Below are positions 16,534-25,524 of a DNA stretch of 64,000 nt, piece after piece. Each line of letters begins with the position of its first letter. Within the stretch, counting starts at the first letter, position 1. The position numbers were made by a program, and so were the translations under genes. Origin of the DNA: Micromonospora sp. C31 (GTDB lineage Bacteria > Actinomycetota > Actinomycetes > Mycobacteriales > Micromonosporaceae); NCBI RefSeq assembly GCF_018070575.1, contig NZ_JAGPXN010000008.1, forward strand, positions 1-64,000, written 5' to 3'. The notes below the pieces were generated by a model. The model did not search any database. It saw only the letters and a program-made list of their open reading frames with translations, and was not told where the DNA came from.

Positions 16534-17277
16534 ATGTCCCAGGATTCCCCCATTCCCCGGCAGGAACACCGTTCCGACGGTGCCGCCGTCCTGGAGTGGG
16601 GCACGGCGGAGCCGGACGGGCCGCGCCGGTTCGGGCGTACGTTCTCCGGCCTGGGCCGGGACCGCCGGCTTCCGGTTCTGCTCGCGGCGCTCGGCGCGGT
16701 GGCCGCCCTCGCCTCGATGGTCGGCGAGTGGCAGGTGATGACCATCCCCAACGCCGGGCCGCAGGGCAACACGCCGCTGCGGGTGCCGGGCGGGGTGTCC
16801 GACGTCGGCGGCTTCGGGGTGGGCTACCTGGTCGGGCTGTTCGCCCTGGTCTGCGCGATGGTGCTCGCGCTGCGCGGCACCGGCGCGGTGCGTCCGAACG
16901 CCCGGCTCGCCGGGCTGGCCCTGGCCGGGTCGCTGCTGGGGCTGCTGGTCGCGACCGCCGCCTCGCTGGACGAGGCCGGGCAGCGCGTCTTCTTCTACTC
17001 GACGGACGACGGTTTCCGGGCCGAGTACGGCCGGGGCCTGGTGACGGCGTTCGTGGCCTGCGCCCTGTTCGCGGCGGCGTTGAAGCTGGCCCCGGCCGAC
17101 GCGGCCCCGCTCGCCGAGGAGACGGACGACGGGCACGGGGCGGACGTCGGTGACGACGCGGAGCCGGTGGGCTGGGGCCGCAGGGCACGGAACGTGGCGG
17201 ACGACGGGCCGCCCGCACCGGCCGACCTCACCGTCGGGCCGGCCATCCCCTTCGCCCGCCCCGAACCTCGGGACTGA
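16534..17277 (+). CDS. Membrane protein, unknown function
   Basis: A 247-residue protein with about four membrane segments: LPVLLAALGAVAALASMVGE, GYLVGLFALVCAMVLAL, ARLAGLALAGSLLGLLVATA and LVTAFVACALFAAALKLA. The N-terminal 45 residues are soluble and the C-terminal 60 residues are acidic and Pro-rich, probably cytoplasmic. ATG 16534 has GAAGGGTGG just upstream. No known family was recognised. It is divergent from osmC. Confidence 0.75.
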   Translation: MSQDSPIPRQEHRSDGAAVLEWGTAEPDGPRRFGRTFSGLGRDRRLPVLLAALGAVAALASMVGEWQVMTIPNAGPQGNTPLRVPGGVSDVGGFGVGYLVGLFALVCAMVLALRGTGAVRPNARLAGLALAGSLLGLLVATAASLDEAGQRVFFYSTDDGFRAEYGRGLVTAFVACALFAAALKLAPADAAPLAEETDDGHGADVGDDAEPVGWGRRARNVADDGPPAPADLTVGPAIPFARPEPRD

Positions 17278-17449
17278 CCAGCCGCGCCGGCGGGGCACCG
17301 GCGGGCCGTCGGCCGTTGGCACGGCATTCGCCGGAACGCCATGGCCCGTGCCCCTTCCGCGAGGTACGTTTGCTGCCCGCCGTCACTCAGGGTCGAGGCA
17401 CCGAGGACCGAGACGGCTGGCTGCGACGGCGGCGGGCGAAGGAGGAACG

Positions 17450-18271
17450 ATGACCCGCCCGGGGCTGCCCAAGCTGATCGCCACGGATCTCGACGGCACG
17501 CTCGTCCGCAGCGACGAGACCGTCTCCGCGTACACCCACGAGGTGCTCGACCGGGTGCGGGCCGCCGGGATCCCGGTGGTCGGCGCCACCGGTCGCGGAC
17601 CCCGGCTGGCCGAACTGACCCGCAACGACATCCGCGCCGCCGACTTCCTGGTGATGGCCGGCGGCGGCCGGGTGGTCGACCAGAGCGACCCGTCCGGGCC
17701 GGTGGTGCTGCGCGACGAGCGCCTTCCCGCCGAGGTGCTGGCCACGCTGCTGGCCGACCTGGAGGCGACCGTCGGGCCGCTGACCGTGATGGTCGAGGCG
17801 TCGGACGAGCACGACGCACCGCTCTGGGGCGACTACCACGCGAGTTGGCCCTACCAGGACGCGTTCGAGACGCGCAGCCGCGCCGAGTGCCTCTCCTGCG
17901 ACGTGATCAAGGCATTCGTCCGGACCGCCGACCACCACGTCGACGAACTGCTCGAGGTCGCCCGGCAGATCGTTCCGTCGGAGGTGGCCACGCTCACCCA
18001 GGCCGGGCTGGACTTCGTCGAGATCTGCCCGCCGGGGGTGGACAAGTCCACCGGGCTCACCGTGGTGGCGCATCGCCTCGGCGTCGACCCGGCCGAGGTG
18101 CTGGTCTTCGGGGACATGCCCAACGACCTGCCGATGTTCGAGTGGGCCGGCTGGGCCCGGGTCGCGGTCTCCAACGCCCACCCGACCGTCCGCGCCCTCG
18201 CCGACGAGGTGACCCTGCGAAACGACGACGACGGGGTGGCGGTGTATCTCGATCGGCTACTGTCCCGCTGA
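17450..18271 (+). CDS. HAD-superfamily hydrolase (Cof-like) 1
   Basis: A 273-residue HAD phosphatase of the Cof/IIB type. Motif I is ATDLDGTLVRSDE, motif II is in VGATGRGPR, the Lys motif is in CPPGVDKSTGL, and motif IV is VFGDMPNDLPMFEWAG. It should dephosphorylate small metabolites such as sugar phosphates in the cytoplasm. A good ribosome site GGAGGAAC precedes ATG 17450. Its TGA stop overlaps the ATG of the next HAD gene by one base (TGATG), so the two are translationally coupled paralogues. Confidence 0.9.
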   Translation: MTRPGLPKLIATDLDGTLVRSDETVSAYTHEVLDRVRAAGIPVVGATGRGPRLAELTRNDIRAADFLVMAGGGRVVDQSDPSGPVVLRDERLPAEVLATLLADLEATVGPLTVMVEASDEHDAPLWGDYHASWPYQDAFETRSRAECLSCDVIKAFVRTADHHVDELLEVARQIVPSEVATLTQAGLDFVEICPPGVDKSTGLTVVAHRLGVDPAEVLVFGDMPNDLPMFEWAGWARVAVSNAHPTVRALADEVTLRNDDDGVAVYLDRLLSR

Positions 18272-19083
18272 TGGGAGAGGCACCACGGCTGATCGCCACC
18301 GACATCGACGGCACCCTGCTCCGCGACGACCGCACGCTCAGCCCGCACACCATCGAGGTGCTGGCCCGGCTCTCCGCGCGGGGCACGCCGGTCGTGCTGG
18401 TCACCGGCCGTCCCATCCGCTGGCTGAGGATGGTGTACGAGCAGCTCGCCGAGCCGCTGCCGGCGATCTGCGCCAACGGCGCCGTGGTCTACGACCCGGT
18501 CGCCGACGAGGTGCTGCGCGCCGACCCGCTCGACCCGCGACTGCTCGCCGAGGTGGCCCGCCGGCTGCGCGCCGAGGTGCCCGAGGTCAGCTTCGCGGTG
18601 GAGATCGTCGACAGCCGGCAGATGCGGCACGAATCGCACTACCCGCTGCGCTGGGACGCCGACCATGACGCGATCCGGGCCGTCGAGACCCCCGAGGAGC
18701 TGCTGGCGGCACCGGCGGTGAAGCTGCTGGCCCGCTCCGCGGAGCAGGACCCCGACGCGTTCGTGGCGTTGGTGGCCGCGGCCCTGGAAGGGCTGGCCGA
18801 GGCGACCCACTCGTCGTACTCCGGGCTGGTGGAGATCTCTGCCGCCGGCGTGACCAAGGCGGCCGGGCTGGCGTGGTACTGCGCGCGGCTGGGCATCGAC
18901 GCCCGGGACGTGCTCGCCTTCGGCGACATGCCCAACGACGTACCGATGCTGACCTGGGCCGGGCGGGGGGTGGCGGTGGCGAACGCGCACCGCGCCGTCC
19001 TGGAGATCGCCGACGAGGTCACGGCGGCGAACTCGGCGGACGGCGTGGCGGCGTACCTGGAGAAGGTCTTCGGGGTGGGCTGA
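18271..19083 (+). CDS. HAD-superfamily hydrolase (Cof-like) 2
   Basis: A 270-residue paralogue of the preceding gene, starting at the ATG that shares one base with the upstream stop codon. Motif I is ATDIDGTLLRDDR, motif II LVTGRPIRW, the Lys motif SAAGVTKAAGLAW and motif IV AFGDMPNDVPMLTWAG. All catalytic residues are present in both copies, so the pair probably differ in substrate through their cap domains. The substrate cannot be inferred. Confidence 0.9.
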   Translation: MGEAPRLIATDIDGTLLRDDRTLSPHTIEVLARLSARGTPVVLVTGRPIRWLRMVYEQLAEPLPAICANGAVVYDPVADEVLRADPLDPRLLAEVARRLRAEVPEVSFAVEIVDSRQMRHESHYPLRWDADHDAIRAVETPEELLAAPAVKLLARSAEQDPDAFVALVAAALEGLAEATHSSYSGLVEISAAGVTKAAGLAWYCARLGIDARDVLAFGDMPNDVPMLTWAGRGVAVANAHRAVLEIADEVTAANSADGVAAYLEKVFGVG

Positions 19084-19166
19084 GCGGCGCGGCCGGCGTC
19101 CCCGCCAGCCGCGCCGTCGACCCGGGGGTCGGACCGGCCGGATGACCCGCTCCCCCGCACGCACTG

Positions 19167-19772
19167 TCAGAGGTACTGGCCGGTGCTGTGCCCCTCGCCG
19201 CCCTGCGGTGGCTGACCCATGCCCGGCATGCCCGGCAGCAGACCGCCGGGGCCACCCGGGCCGCTCGGCAGCGCCTGCCGGCCGGAGCGCATCTGCTCCA
19301 GCTGCACGCGGGCGGCCATCTGCTGCGCGACCAGGGCCGCCTGGATGCCGTGGAACAGGCCCTCCAGCCAGCCGACGAGCTGGGCGTGCGCGATGCGCAG
19401 CTCGCCCTCGCTGGGCGCCTTCTCCTCGGTGAAGGGCAGCGAGATGCGTTCCAGCTCGTCCCGCAGCTCGGGGGCGAGCCCCTCCTTCAGCTCGACGATC
19501 GACCGCTCGTGGATCTCCCGCATCCGGTGCCGGCTGGCGTCGTCGAGCGGGGCGGCCTTGACCTCCTCCAACAACTGCTTGATCATGCTGCCGATCCGCA
19601 TGACCTTGGCCGGCTGCTCGACCAGTCGGGTCGGGTCCTCGCCGTGTGCCTCGTCGGTCTGCACGGTGCCGACGGGCCGCCCGTCCGGGCCGACCACCAC
19701 CACCGTTCCGGGGTGACCGGTGCCGTCCTGGCCCGGCTCGTCGTTCTGTCCAGCGGAGTGCGCTTCGGTCAT
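19167..19772 (-). CDS. bpa: Bacterial proteasome activator Bpa (PafE)
   Basis: A 201-residue DUF2587 protein. Bpa forms an ATP-independent ring that docks on the 20S proteasome and opens it for unfolded substrates. The helical core runs about 50-160 (RIGSMIKQLLEEVKAAPLDD, MREIHERSIVELKEGL, RIAHAQLVGWLEGLFHGIQ). A Gly/Pro tail follows, and the protein ends STGQYL; this C-terminal GQYL is the docking motif used by Bpa and Mpa. ATG 19772 is the likely start, with ATG 19781 possible. The proteasome core genes are not in the window, so the gene is a separate locus. Confidence 0.93.
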   Translation of the reverse strand: MTEAHSAGQNDEPGQDGTGHPGTVVVVGPDGRPVGTVQTDEAHGEDPTRLVEQPAKVMRIGSMIKQLLEEVKAAPLDDASRHRMREIHERSIVELKEGLAPELRDELERISLPFTEEKAPSEGELRIAHAQLVGWLEGLFHGIQAALVAQQMAARVQLEQMRSGRQALPSGPGGPGGLLPGMPGMGQPPQGGEGHSTGQYL

Positions 19773-19852
19773 GGGAACCATCTTTACCCAGCCGCGATCG
19801 GCCATGCGTCCGGGGACCGATCCCCGACCTCGGATCCGGGCGTGATCCGCGC

Positions 19853-19858
19853 TACGGT
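19853..19858 (+). promoter_or_regulatory. -10-like TACGGT before the alpha/beta hydrolase gene
   Basis: TACGGT ends 6 nt before the ATG at 19865, in the leaderless arrangement. Confidence 0.4.
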
Positions 19859-19864
19859 CGCGCC

Positions 19865-20683
19865 ATGCCCGCCGACCCCCGCGACGTGCTCAGCCGGCCC
19901 GCTCCGGCCCCCGACGTCACCGTCTCCTACGGCGACCACCCGGACCAGATCGCCGATCTGCGCGTCCCGGCCGGGTCGGGCCCGGCCCGACGGCTGGTCG
20001 TGGTGGTGCACGGCGGCTTCTGGCGGGCCGGGTACGACCGCCGGCACACCGACCCGCTGGCCGTCGCGCTGGCCGCGCTGGGCCACCCGGTGGCGCAGGT
20101 GGAGTACCGCCGGACGGGGCAGCCGGGTGGCGGCTGGCCCGCGACGCTGACCGATGTGCTGACCGGCGTGACGGAACTGCCCCGGCTCGCGGCCGAGGCG
20201 CTGCCCGGTCGCGTCGCCGCCGGTGCGCCGCTGCTGGTGGGCCACTCGGCGGGGGGACACCTGGCGTTGTACGTGGCGGCGACCGCCCCGGCCGCCGTCG
20301 GCGGCGTGCTGGCGCTGGCCCCGGTGTCGAACCTGGCGGAGGCGTACCGGCTGGATCTGGACGAGGGGGCGGTGGCCGCGCTGCTCGGTGGCGGGCCGGC
20401 GGACCACCCGGAGCGGTACGCCGCCGCGGATCCACGTCCATCGGTGCCAACGCGAACACGCACAGTAGTCGTGCATGGTGCACTGGATCAGCAGGTGCCG
20501 GTTGCGATGAGCCGGGAGTTCGTGACCGCCAGCCGCGCGGCGGGCGGCGATATCTCCCTTCTTGAGCTGCCAGAATGCGAACATTTCGGGCTCATCGATC
20601 CGGCGTCGGCGGCATGGCCGCAGATCACGGCTGCTTTCCGATCTCTCCAGGAAGATCGCCAAGCATTGACGCAGCGTCGCTGA
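19865..20683 (+). CDS. Alpha/beta hydrolase
   Basis: A 272-residue alpha/beta-hydrolase, probably an esterase or acyl-hydrolase of the kynurenine-formamidase-like group. The oxyanion motif VVVVHGGFWRAGYDRRH, the nucleophile elbow VGHSAGGHLAL (Ser in GHSAG) and late acid/His candidates in VHGALDQQVP and CEHFGLIDP complete the triad. No signal peptide is present. It is divergent from bpa. The substrate is not determined. Confidence 0.88.
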   Translation: MPADPRDVLSRPAPAPDVTVSYGDHPDQIADLRVPAGSGPARRLVVVVHGGFWRAGYDRRHTDPLAVALAALGHPVAQVEYRRTGQPGGGWPATLTDVLTGVTELPRLAAEALPGRVAAGAPLLVGHSAGGHLALYVAATAPAAVGGVLALAPVSNLAEAYRLDLDEGAVAALLGGGPADHPERYAAADPRPSVPTRTRTVVVHGALDQQVPVAMSREFVTASRAAGGDISLLELPECEHFGLIDPASAAWPQITAAFRSLQEDRQALTQRR

Positions 20684-20741
20684 CCGGGTAGAACGCCGAG
20701 GGGGCGTGATCCGCCCTGCAACGCTCCCCGGAAGGAACTCG

Positions 20742-21938
20742 GTGTCCCAGATGAACCGCAGGCGGGCCCTCCAACTGCTGGCCGCTCTCGGTACGGCCGG
20801 ACTGGTCGCGGGATGCGGCACCGATGACGCCGACGGCGAATCGGCCAGCCCGGGAAGCCCGATCAAGATCGGCCTCGTGGCACCGACCAGCGGCGGCCTC
20901 AAGGCGATCGGTGAAGAGATCACCAACGGCTTCCAGCTCTTCCTCGACCTCAACGACAAGCTGCTGGGCGGGCACCCGACCACCCTGCTCACCGCCGACG
21001 AGGGCGAGAGCGTCAAGACCGGCAAGGCCGCCGTCGAGGGGCTGCTCAAGCAGGGCGTGCTCGCCCTCACCGGCGTGGTCGACGCGAACGTCATGTCCGG
21101 CATCCGGGACACCGTCGAGCAGGCCCGGGTGCCCCTGATCGGCTCCAACGCCTCGCCGTCCAGCCTCCAGAGCGTCGTCTACATCTGGCGGACGTCGTAC
21201 GTGCTGGACGAGGCGGGGCGGGCGCTGGGCCGCTACCTGCGGGACCAGCTGCAACCGTCGGCCCGGCTGGCGATCATCGCGCCGGACAGCATCGGCAGCC
21301 AGGACGTGGTCCGCGGCTTCCGGCAGGAGTTCGGCGAGTCCGACCCCCGGATCAAGGACCCGGTCGTCTCCACGAAGGTCCACACCAACCCGTCGAAGTC
21401 CGCGTACCGGGCCGACATCCGCACGGCGCTGAACCGGAACCCGTCGGCGGTGTTCTGCTTCTTCGCCGGACCGGCGGCGGTCGAGTTCATCAAGCAGCTA
21501 CGCATCGAGGGGTTCACCGGCAAGGTGTACGCCCCCGGCTTCCTCACCGAGGGCACGGTGCTGAGCAGCGTCAAGGCCGAGGACGCCCTCGGCATCCAGA
21601 CGGCGCTCAACTACTCGTCCGACCTGAACAACACGGCCAACCGCCGGTTCGCCTCGGCGTACCGCAAGAAGCACGGCACCTCGCCCACCACCTACGCGAT
21701 GGCCTCGTACGACGCCGCGCAGGTGCTCGACCAGGCGATCCGGATCGCGGGCGGGTCACCCAACCCGCAGCAGGTCAACCTGGCCCTCGGCAAGATCGGC
21801 CAGATCGACAGCCCGCGCGGGGTGTGGCAGTTCAACCAGCCCCGTACGCCGCAGCAGAAGTGGTACCTGCGTGAGGTTCAGCTCGACGGCCAGGTGCTGT
21901 CGAACGTCCTGGTGACCGAGCTGGCCACCCTCGGCTGA
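20742..21938 (+). CDS. Branched-chain amino-acid-type ABC substrate-binding lipoprotein
   Basis: A 398-residue periplasmic-binding protein of the LivJ type. The signal NRRRALQLLAALGTAGLVAGC carries twin arginines and a lipobox, so Tat export and lipidation are likely. IKIGLVAPTSGGLKAIGEEITNGF begins lobe 1 and the later LRIEGFTGKVYAPGFLTEG and YAMASYDAAQVLDQAI are typical of type I binding proteins. GTG 20742 is chosen because GGAAGGA at 20730-20736 is correctly spaced for it and not for the ATG at 20751. No permease or ATPase gene is adjacent, so it is an orphan that must pair with a transporter elsewhere or act as a sensor. Confidence 0.88.
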   Translation: MSQMNRRRALQLLAALGTAGLVAGCGTDDADGESASPGSPIKIGLVAPTSGGLKAIGEEITNGFQLFLDLNDKLLGGHPTTLLTADEGESVKTGKAAVEGLLKQGVLALTGVVDANVMSGIRDTVEQARVPLIGSNASPSSLQSVVYIWRTSYVLDEAGRALGRYLRDQLQPSARLAIIAPDSIGSQDVVRGFRQEFGESDPRIKDPVVSTKVHTNPSKSAYRADIRTALNRNPSAVFCFFAGPAAVEFIKQLRIEGFTGKVYAPGFLTEGTVLSSVKAEDALGIQTALNYSSDLNNTANRRFASAYRKKHGTSPTTYAMASYDAAQVLDQAIRIAGGSPNPQQVNLALGKIGQIDSPRGVWQFNQPRTPQQKWYLREVQLDGQVLSNVLVTELATLG

Positions 21939-22007
21939 CCCCCGCCCCCACCTGCTCCCCGCCCCGCGTTTCTCAGGGCGGGGCGCGGCGGGCGGCGGGG
22001 GTGGGGT

Positions 22008-22832
22008 TCAGTGGCGGAGTTCGGCGATGCAGCACTTCACGCTGCCACCGCCCTTCTTCAGCTCGGCCAGTTCGACCGGGACCGGGTGGTAGCCGGCCGC
22101 CTTCAGCTTCCCGGCCAGCCGGGTCGCCTCGCTGTTGAGCACCACGTTGAGCCCGTCGCTGACCAGGTTGAGGCCGAAGGCCAGGGCGTCCTCGGCGTCG
22201 GCGACCACCGCGTCGGGGAAGAGCTGCGTGAGCACCCGCTGGCTGGCGGCGGAGAAGGCGCCCGGGTAGTAGACGACGTTCTCGTCGTCGATGGAGGCGA
22301 GCGCGACGTCCAGGTGGTAGAAGCGCGGGTCGACCAGGCGCAGAGACACCACTGGCCGGCCGAGCGCCTCCTGCGCCTCGGCGTGCGCCGGCAGTTCGGT
22401 ACGGAAGCCGTGCCCGGCGAGGATCAGCCCACCGTGCGCCTCCGGCAGGTACGCGAAGTCGCCCTCGCCCTCGTTGGTCTCGATCGGCGCGATGAACCGC
22501 CAGCCCTGCGACTCGTAGAACGCCCGGTGCGCGGCGGCTTCGGCGGCCCGCTGCTCGTGCTTGAACTGCGCGCCGTAGACCGTGCCGTCGACCACGAACG
22601 CCCCGTTGGCCGCGTAGACCATGTCGGGCAGGCCGCGTCCGGGGGTCAGCAGGTGCACCTCGTGGCCGAGACCGACCAGGGTCTCCCGCAGCCGGTCCCA
22701 CTGCTTGACCGCAAGCGCCGAGTCGACCGGGGTGGTCACGTCCATCCACGGGTTGATCGCGTACTCGACCGCGAAGTGCTCGGGCGAGCACATGAGATAT
22801 GTCCGCTTTCGCGGGAGTCGCTGCTGGTTCAC
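22008..22832 (-). CDS. ddaH: Dimethylargininase (dimethylarginine dimethylaminohydrolase)
   Basis: A 274-residue member of the amidinotransferase/deiminase superfamily, predicted to hydrolyse N-methylated arginines to citrulline and methylamines. MCSPEHFAVEYAINPWM at the N-terminus is diagnostic for actinobacterial DDAH. FAYLPEAHGGLILAG, the catalytic His in FYHLDVALASIDDENVVYYPG and the nucleophile Cys in GGSVKCCIAELRH are present. GTG 22832 is used; an in-frame TTG at 22841 is possible and neither has a clear Shine-Dalgarno. The Lrp/AsnC gene is divergent, 68 bp away, and may control it. Confidence 0.9.
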   Translation of the reverse strand: MNQQRLPRKRTYLMCSPEHFAVEYAINPWMDVTTPVDSALAVKQWDRLRETLVGLGHEVHLLTPGRGLPDMVYAANGAFVVDGTVYGAQFKHEQRAAEAAAHRAFYESQGWRFIAPIETNEGEGDFAYLPEAHGGLILAGHGFRTELPAHAEAQEALGRPVVSLRLVDPRFYHLDVALASIDDENVVYYPGAFSAASQRVLTQLFPDAVVADAEDALAFGLNLVSDGLNVVLNSEATRLAGKLKAAGYHPVPVELAELKKGGGSVKCCIAELRH

Positions 22833-22840
22833 GGTGACCA

Positions 22841-22854
22841 AGGGTAGGTACCCT
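22841..22854. promoter_or_regulatory. Palindrome in the ddaH / Lrp divergent gap
   Basis: AGGGTA-GG-TACCCT is a perfect 6-bp inverted repeat; ACCAA at 22837-22841 and TTGGT at 22861-22865 add an outer, off-centre pair. It is a candidate operator for the adjacent Lrp/AsnC regulator. Confidence 0.4.
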
Positions 22855-22900
22855 CAGACTTTGGTAACAGCCACAACCGTTGCTTCCCAGAGGCGGAACG

Positions 22901-23359
22901 TTGCAGATAGATGCCGTAGACCAGCGGATCATTGCGTTGCTCGTCGCGGACGCCCGCGCCTCGTACGCCGACATCGGCCAGCGGGTGTCACTGTCCGCCC
23001 CGGCGGTCAAACGACGGGTGGACCGACTGCGCTCGACCGGCGTGATCCGGGGCTTCACCGCCGTCGTCGACCCCGCCGCCGTCGGCTGGACCACGGAGGC
23101 GTTCGTCGAGCTGTTCTGCGCCGGACGGACCACCCCGGCCCAGATCGGGGTGGCCACCCGCCGGCACCCCGAGGTGGTGGGCGCGTACACCGTCTCGGGC
23201 GAGGCCGACGCGCTCGTACACCTGCGGGCCGCCGACATCGGCCACCTGGAGGCGGCGCTGGAGCGGCTGCGGGCCGAACCCTTCGTGACCTCGACCCGGA
23301 GCACCATCGTGCTCTCCCGACTGGTCGAGTCCCCGGGCGTCGGCCCCTCCCCCCGCTGA
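22901..23359 (+). CDS. Lrp/AsnC family transcriptional regulator
   Basis: A 152-residue regulator with an N-terminal winged helix (DAVDQRIIALLVADARASYADIGQRV, SAPAVKRRVDRLRSTGVIRGF) and a C-terminal RAM/ACT-like domain (VGAYTVSGEADALVHLRAAD). Such proteins bind amino acids and form octamers. The TTG at 22901 is chosen because GAGGCGG lies just upstream and the Lrp fold begins right after it. Divergent from ddaH, it is a likely regulator of that gene, with an amino acid such as arginine as a possible ligand; the ligand is inference. Confidence 0.9.
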   Translation: MQIDAVDQRIIALLVADARASYADIGQRVSLSAPAVKRRVDRLRSTGVIRGFTAVVDPAAVGWTTEAFVELFCAGRTTPAQIGVATRRHPEVVGAYTVSGEADALVHLRAADIGHLEAALERLRAEPFVTSTRSTIVLSRLVESPGVGPSPR

Positions 23360-23534
23360 CCCGCACGGTTCGGCGCGGCCGCGGACAGGCGCCGCCCCCG
23401 ACGGTCGACGCACGGCCCGGCGACGCGATCCGGCGGCTGCGCGGCGGGCAGCCGGCGTACGGCGAAACGGCGAAACGGCGCGGAAGGTCGGCGCGGGCCG
23501 GAACCACCCGCCCGCCTGGCGCGTCGAACCGGCC

Positions 23535-25418
23535 ATGACACGGGGAGCCCCCATCTTCGCGGTCGGCACGCTGGCCGCGCTCACCCTGCTCGGCGGCAGC
23601 GCGTTCCCGGCGACGGCGCCGGACCCGCCGCCCCCGGGGCAGCCGACGACCGCGCCCCTGCTGGTCTCCTACGACTCCTGCGCCCAGGCGCTCGCCGGGC
23701 TCCGCGCCGCCGCCGGGGCGTCCGTCGGCCCGTGGGGCTTCGGCGACGGCTGGCGTACGGGGGCCGCCTTCGGCGACGTCGCCAAGGACGCGTCCGGGTC
23801 CCGGGCGACGGTCCAGTCCGCCCAGTCCGCCCCGGAGCACTCCACCACCAACGTGCACGAGGCCGGCGCGGACGAGCCGGACCTCGTCAAGACCGACGGG
23901 CGGCGGATCGTCACCGTCACCCGGGGCGTGCTGCGGGTGGTGGACCCGACCGCCCGGCGGGAGACGGGCCGCCTCGACCTCACCCGGGCGCAACCGGAGC
24001 TGAGGTTCGGGGAGCAGGCCAACCTGCTGCTGCACGGCGACCGGGCGCTGGTGTTGACGCAGGTGGGCCCGGACCTCCAGCGGGCGACCCGCGACGCGCG
24101 GCCCCGCACCGCCCCGCGCCTGATCCTGGTCGACCTCGCGGACGCGCCACGGGTGCTCGGCACCTACCGGATCGACGGCAACCTCCTCGACGCCCGGCAG
24201 ACGGGGTCCACCGCCCGGGTCGTCGTCCGCACCCGTCCCCGCCTGGACTTCCCGGACACGGAGCGGGGCACGGACGCGACGCGGACCGCCGCCAACCGGG
24301 CGGTGGTCGCCGCCGCCGGGGTGGAGGCGTGGCTGCCGGCGTACGAGTGGACGGCCGGGGCGGAGCGGCACGCCGGCCGGGTCGGCTGTGACCGGCTGAG
24401 CCGGCCGCCCGCCTGGTCCGGGACGTCGATGCTGACCGTGCTGAGCTTCGACCTCGCCGGCGATCGGCTCGGTGACGGCGACCCGGTCAGCGTCGCCGCC
24501 GACGCGACCACCGTCTACGGCACCGGGAGCAGTCTCTACCTCGCCGGGGAGCGGTCGGCGGCGGCCCGGCCCGGCTCGCCCCGCGGGGGCGTCCGACGGC
24601 CGGACCCGCAGGTCACCGAGATCCACCGGTTCGACACCGGCGTCCCCGGGCGACCCCGCTACGTGGCCTCCGGCTCGGTGCCCGGTTCGCTCGTCAACCA
24701 GTACGCGCTCTCGGAGTGGCAGGGGCACCTGCGGGTGGCCACCACCACCGGCGACGCCTGGGGCACCCGGCCCACCTCGGAGTCCGCCGTGCACGTGCTG
24801 CGTCCCGAAGGGAACGCGCTGGTACGGACGGGCGCGGTCACGGGCCTCGGTCCGGGGGAGCGGATCTTCTCCGTGCGCTTTCTCGGCGGCTCCGCGTACG
24901 TGGTCACGTTCCGGCTCACCGACCCGCTCTACGCGCTCGACCTGACCGACCCGACCGCGCCCCGGGTCACCGGCGAGTTGAAGATCACCGGCTATTCGGC
25001 GTACCTGCACCCGCTGCCGGAGGGCCGGCTGCTCGGGGTGGGCCAGGAGGCCGACCGGCGGGGGCGGACGCAGGGGCTCCAGGTGTCGCTGTTCGACGTG
25101 CGCGATCCGGCCCGTCCGACCCGGCTCGACCAGTGGCACGTGCCGAGGGCGTACTCCGCGCTGGAGCACGACACGCATGCCTTCCTGCACCACCCGGGGA
25201 CGGGCCTGGTCGCCCTGCCGGTCGGCGACGACGTACGCCTGCTGCGGGTGTCCGGCACCGACATCGGCGAGGTCGGCACGGTCTCCCACACCGGCCGGGC
25301 GGGCCCGGTCCTGCGGTCGCTGCTGGTCGGTGACGTGCTCTGGACCGTCTCCGCCGCCGGCCTGCGGGCCACCGACCCGGCCACCGCCCGCAGCCTCGAC
25401 TGGCTCCCCGTGACCTGA
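23535..25418 (+). CDS. Secreted beta-propeller domain protein
   Basis: A 627-residue exported protein of the PF09826 beta-propeller family. A signal peptide occupies about 1-28 (FAVGTLAALTLLGGSAFPATA) and is followed by a Pro-rich linker. The family signature STTNVHEAGADEPDLVKTDGRRI lies near 105-130. Repeated propeller strands include VRFLGGSAYVVTFRLTDPLYALDLTDPTAPRV. Function in actinobacteria is not established; it is probably a cell-surface or secreted binding or hydrolytic protein. No lipobox Cys is seen. Confidence 0.88.
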   Translation: MTRGAPIFAVGTLAALTLLGGSAFPATAPDPPPPGQPTTAPLLVSYDSCAQALAGLRAAAGASVGPWGFGDGWRTGAAFGDVAKDASGSRATVQSAQSAPEHSTTNVHEAGADEPDLVKTDGRRIVTVTRGVLRVVDPTARRETGRLDLTRAQPELRFGEQANLLLHGDRALVLTQVGPDLQRATRDARPRTAPRLILVDLADAPRVLGTYRIDGNLLDARQTGSTARVVVRTRPRLDFPDTERGTDATRTAANRAVVAAAGVEAWLPAYEWTAGAERHAGRVGCDRLSRPPAWSGTSMLTVLSFDLAGDRLGDGDPVSVAADATTVYGTGSSLYLAGERSAAARPGSPRGGVRRPDPQVTEIHRFDTGVPGRPRYVASGSVPGSLVNQYALSEWQGHLRVATTTGDAWGTRPTSESAVHVLRPEGNALVRTGAVTGLGPGERIFSVRFLGGSAYVVTFRLTDPLYALDLTDPTAPRVTGELKITGYSAYLHPLPEGRLLGVGQEADRRGRTQGLQVSLFDVRDPARPTRLDQWHVPRAYSALEHDTHAFLHHPGTGLVALPVGDDVRLLRVSGTDIGEVGTVSHTGRAGPVLRSLLVGDVLWTVSAAGLRATDPATARSLDWLPVT

Positions 25419-25524
25419 GCCTCCCTCCCCCGGCGGGTGGGGCCCGGTTTCTCGGGGTTTCCGGGCTCCACCCGCCACCACCGACCCGGGCTCCACCCCG
25501 TCGCCCACCGGTGGCGGGGCTGGA

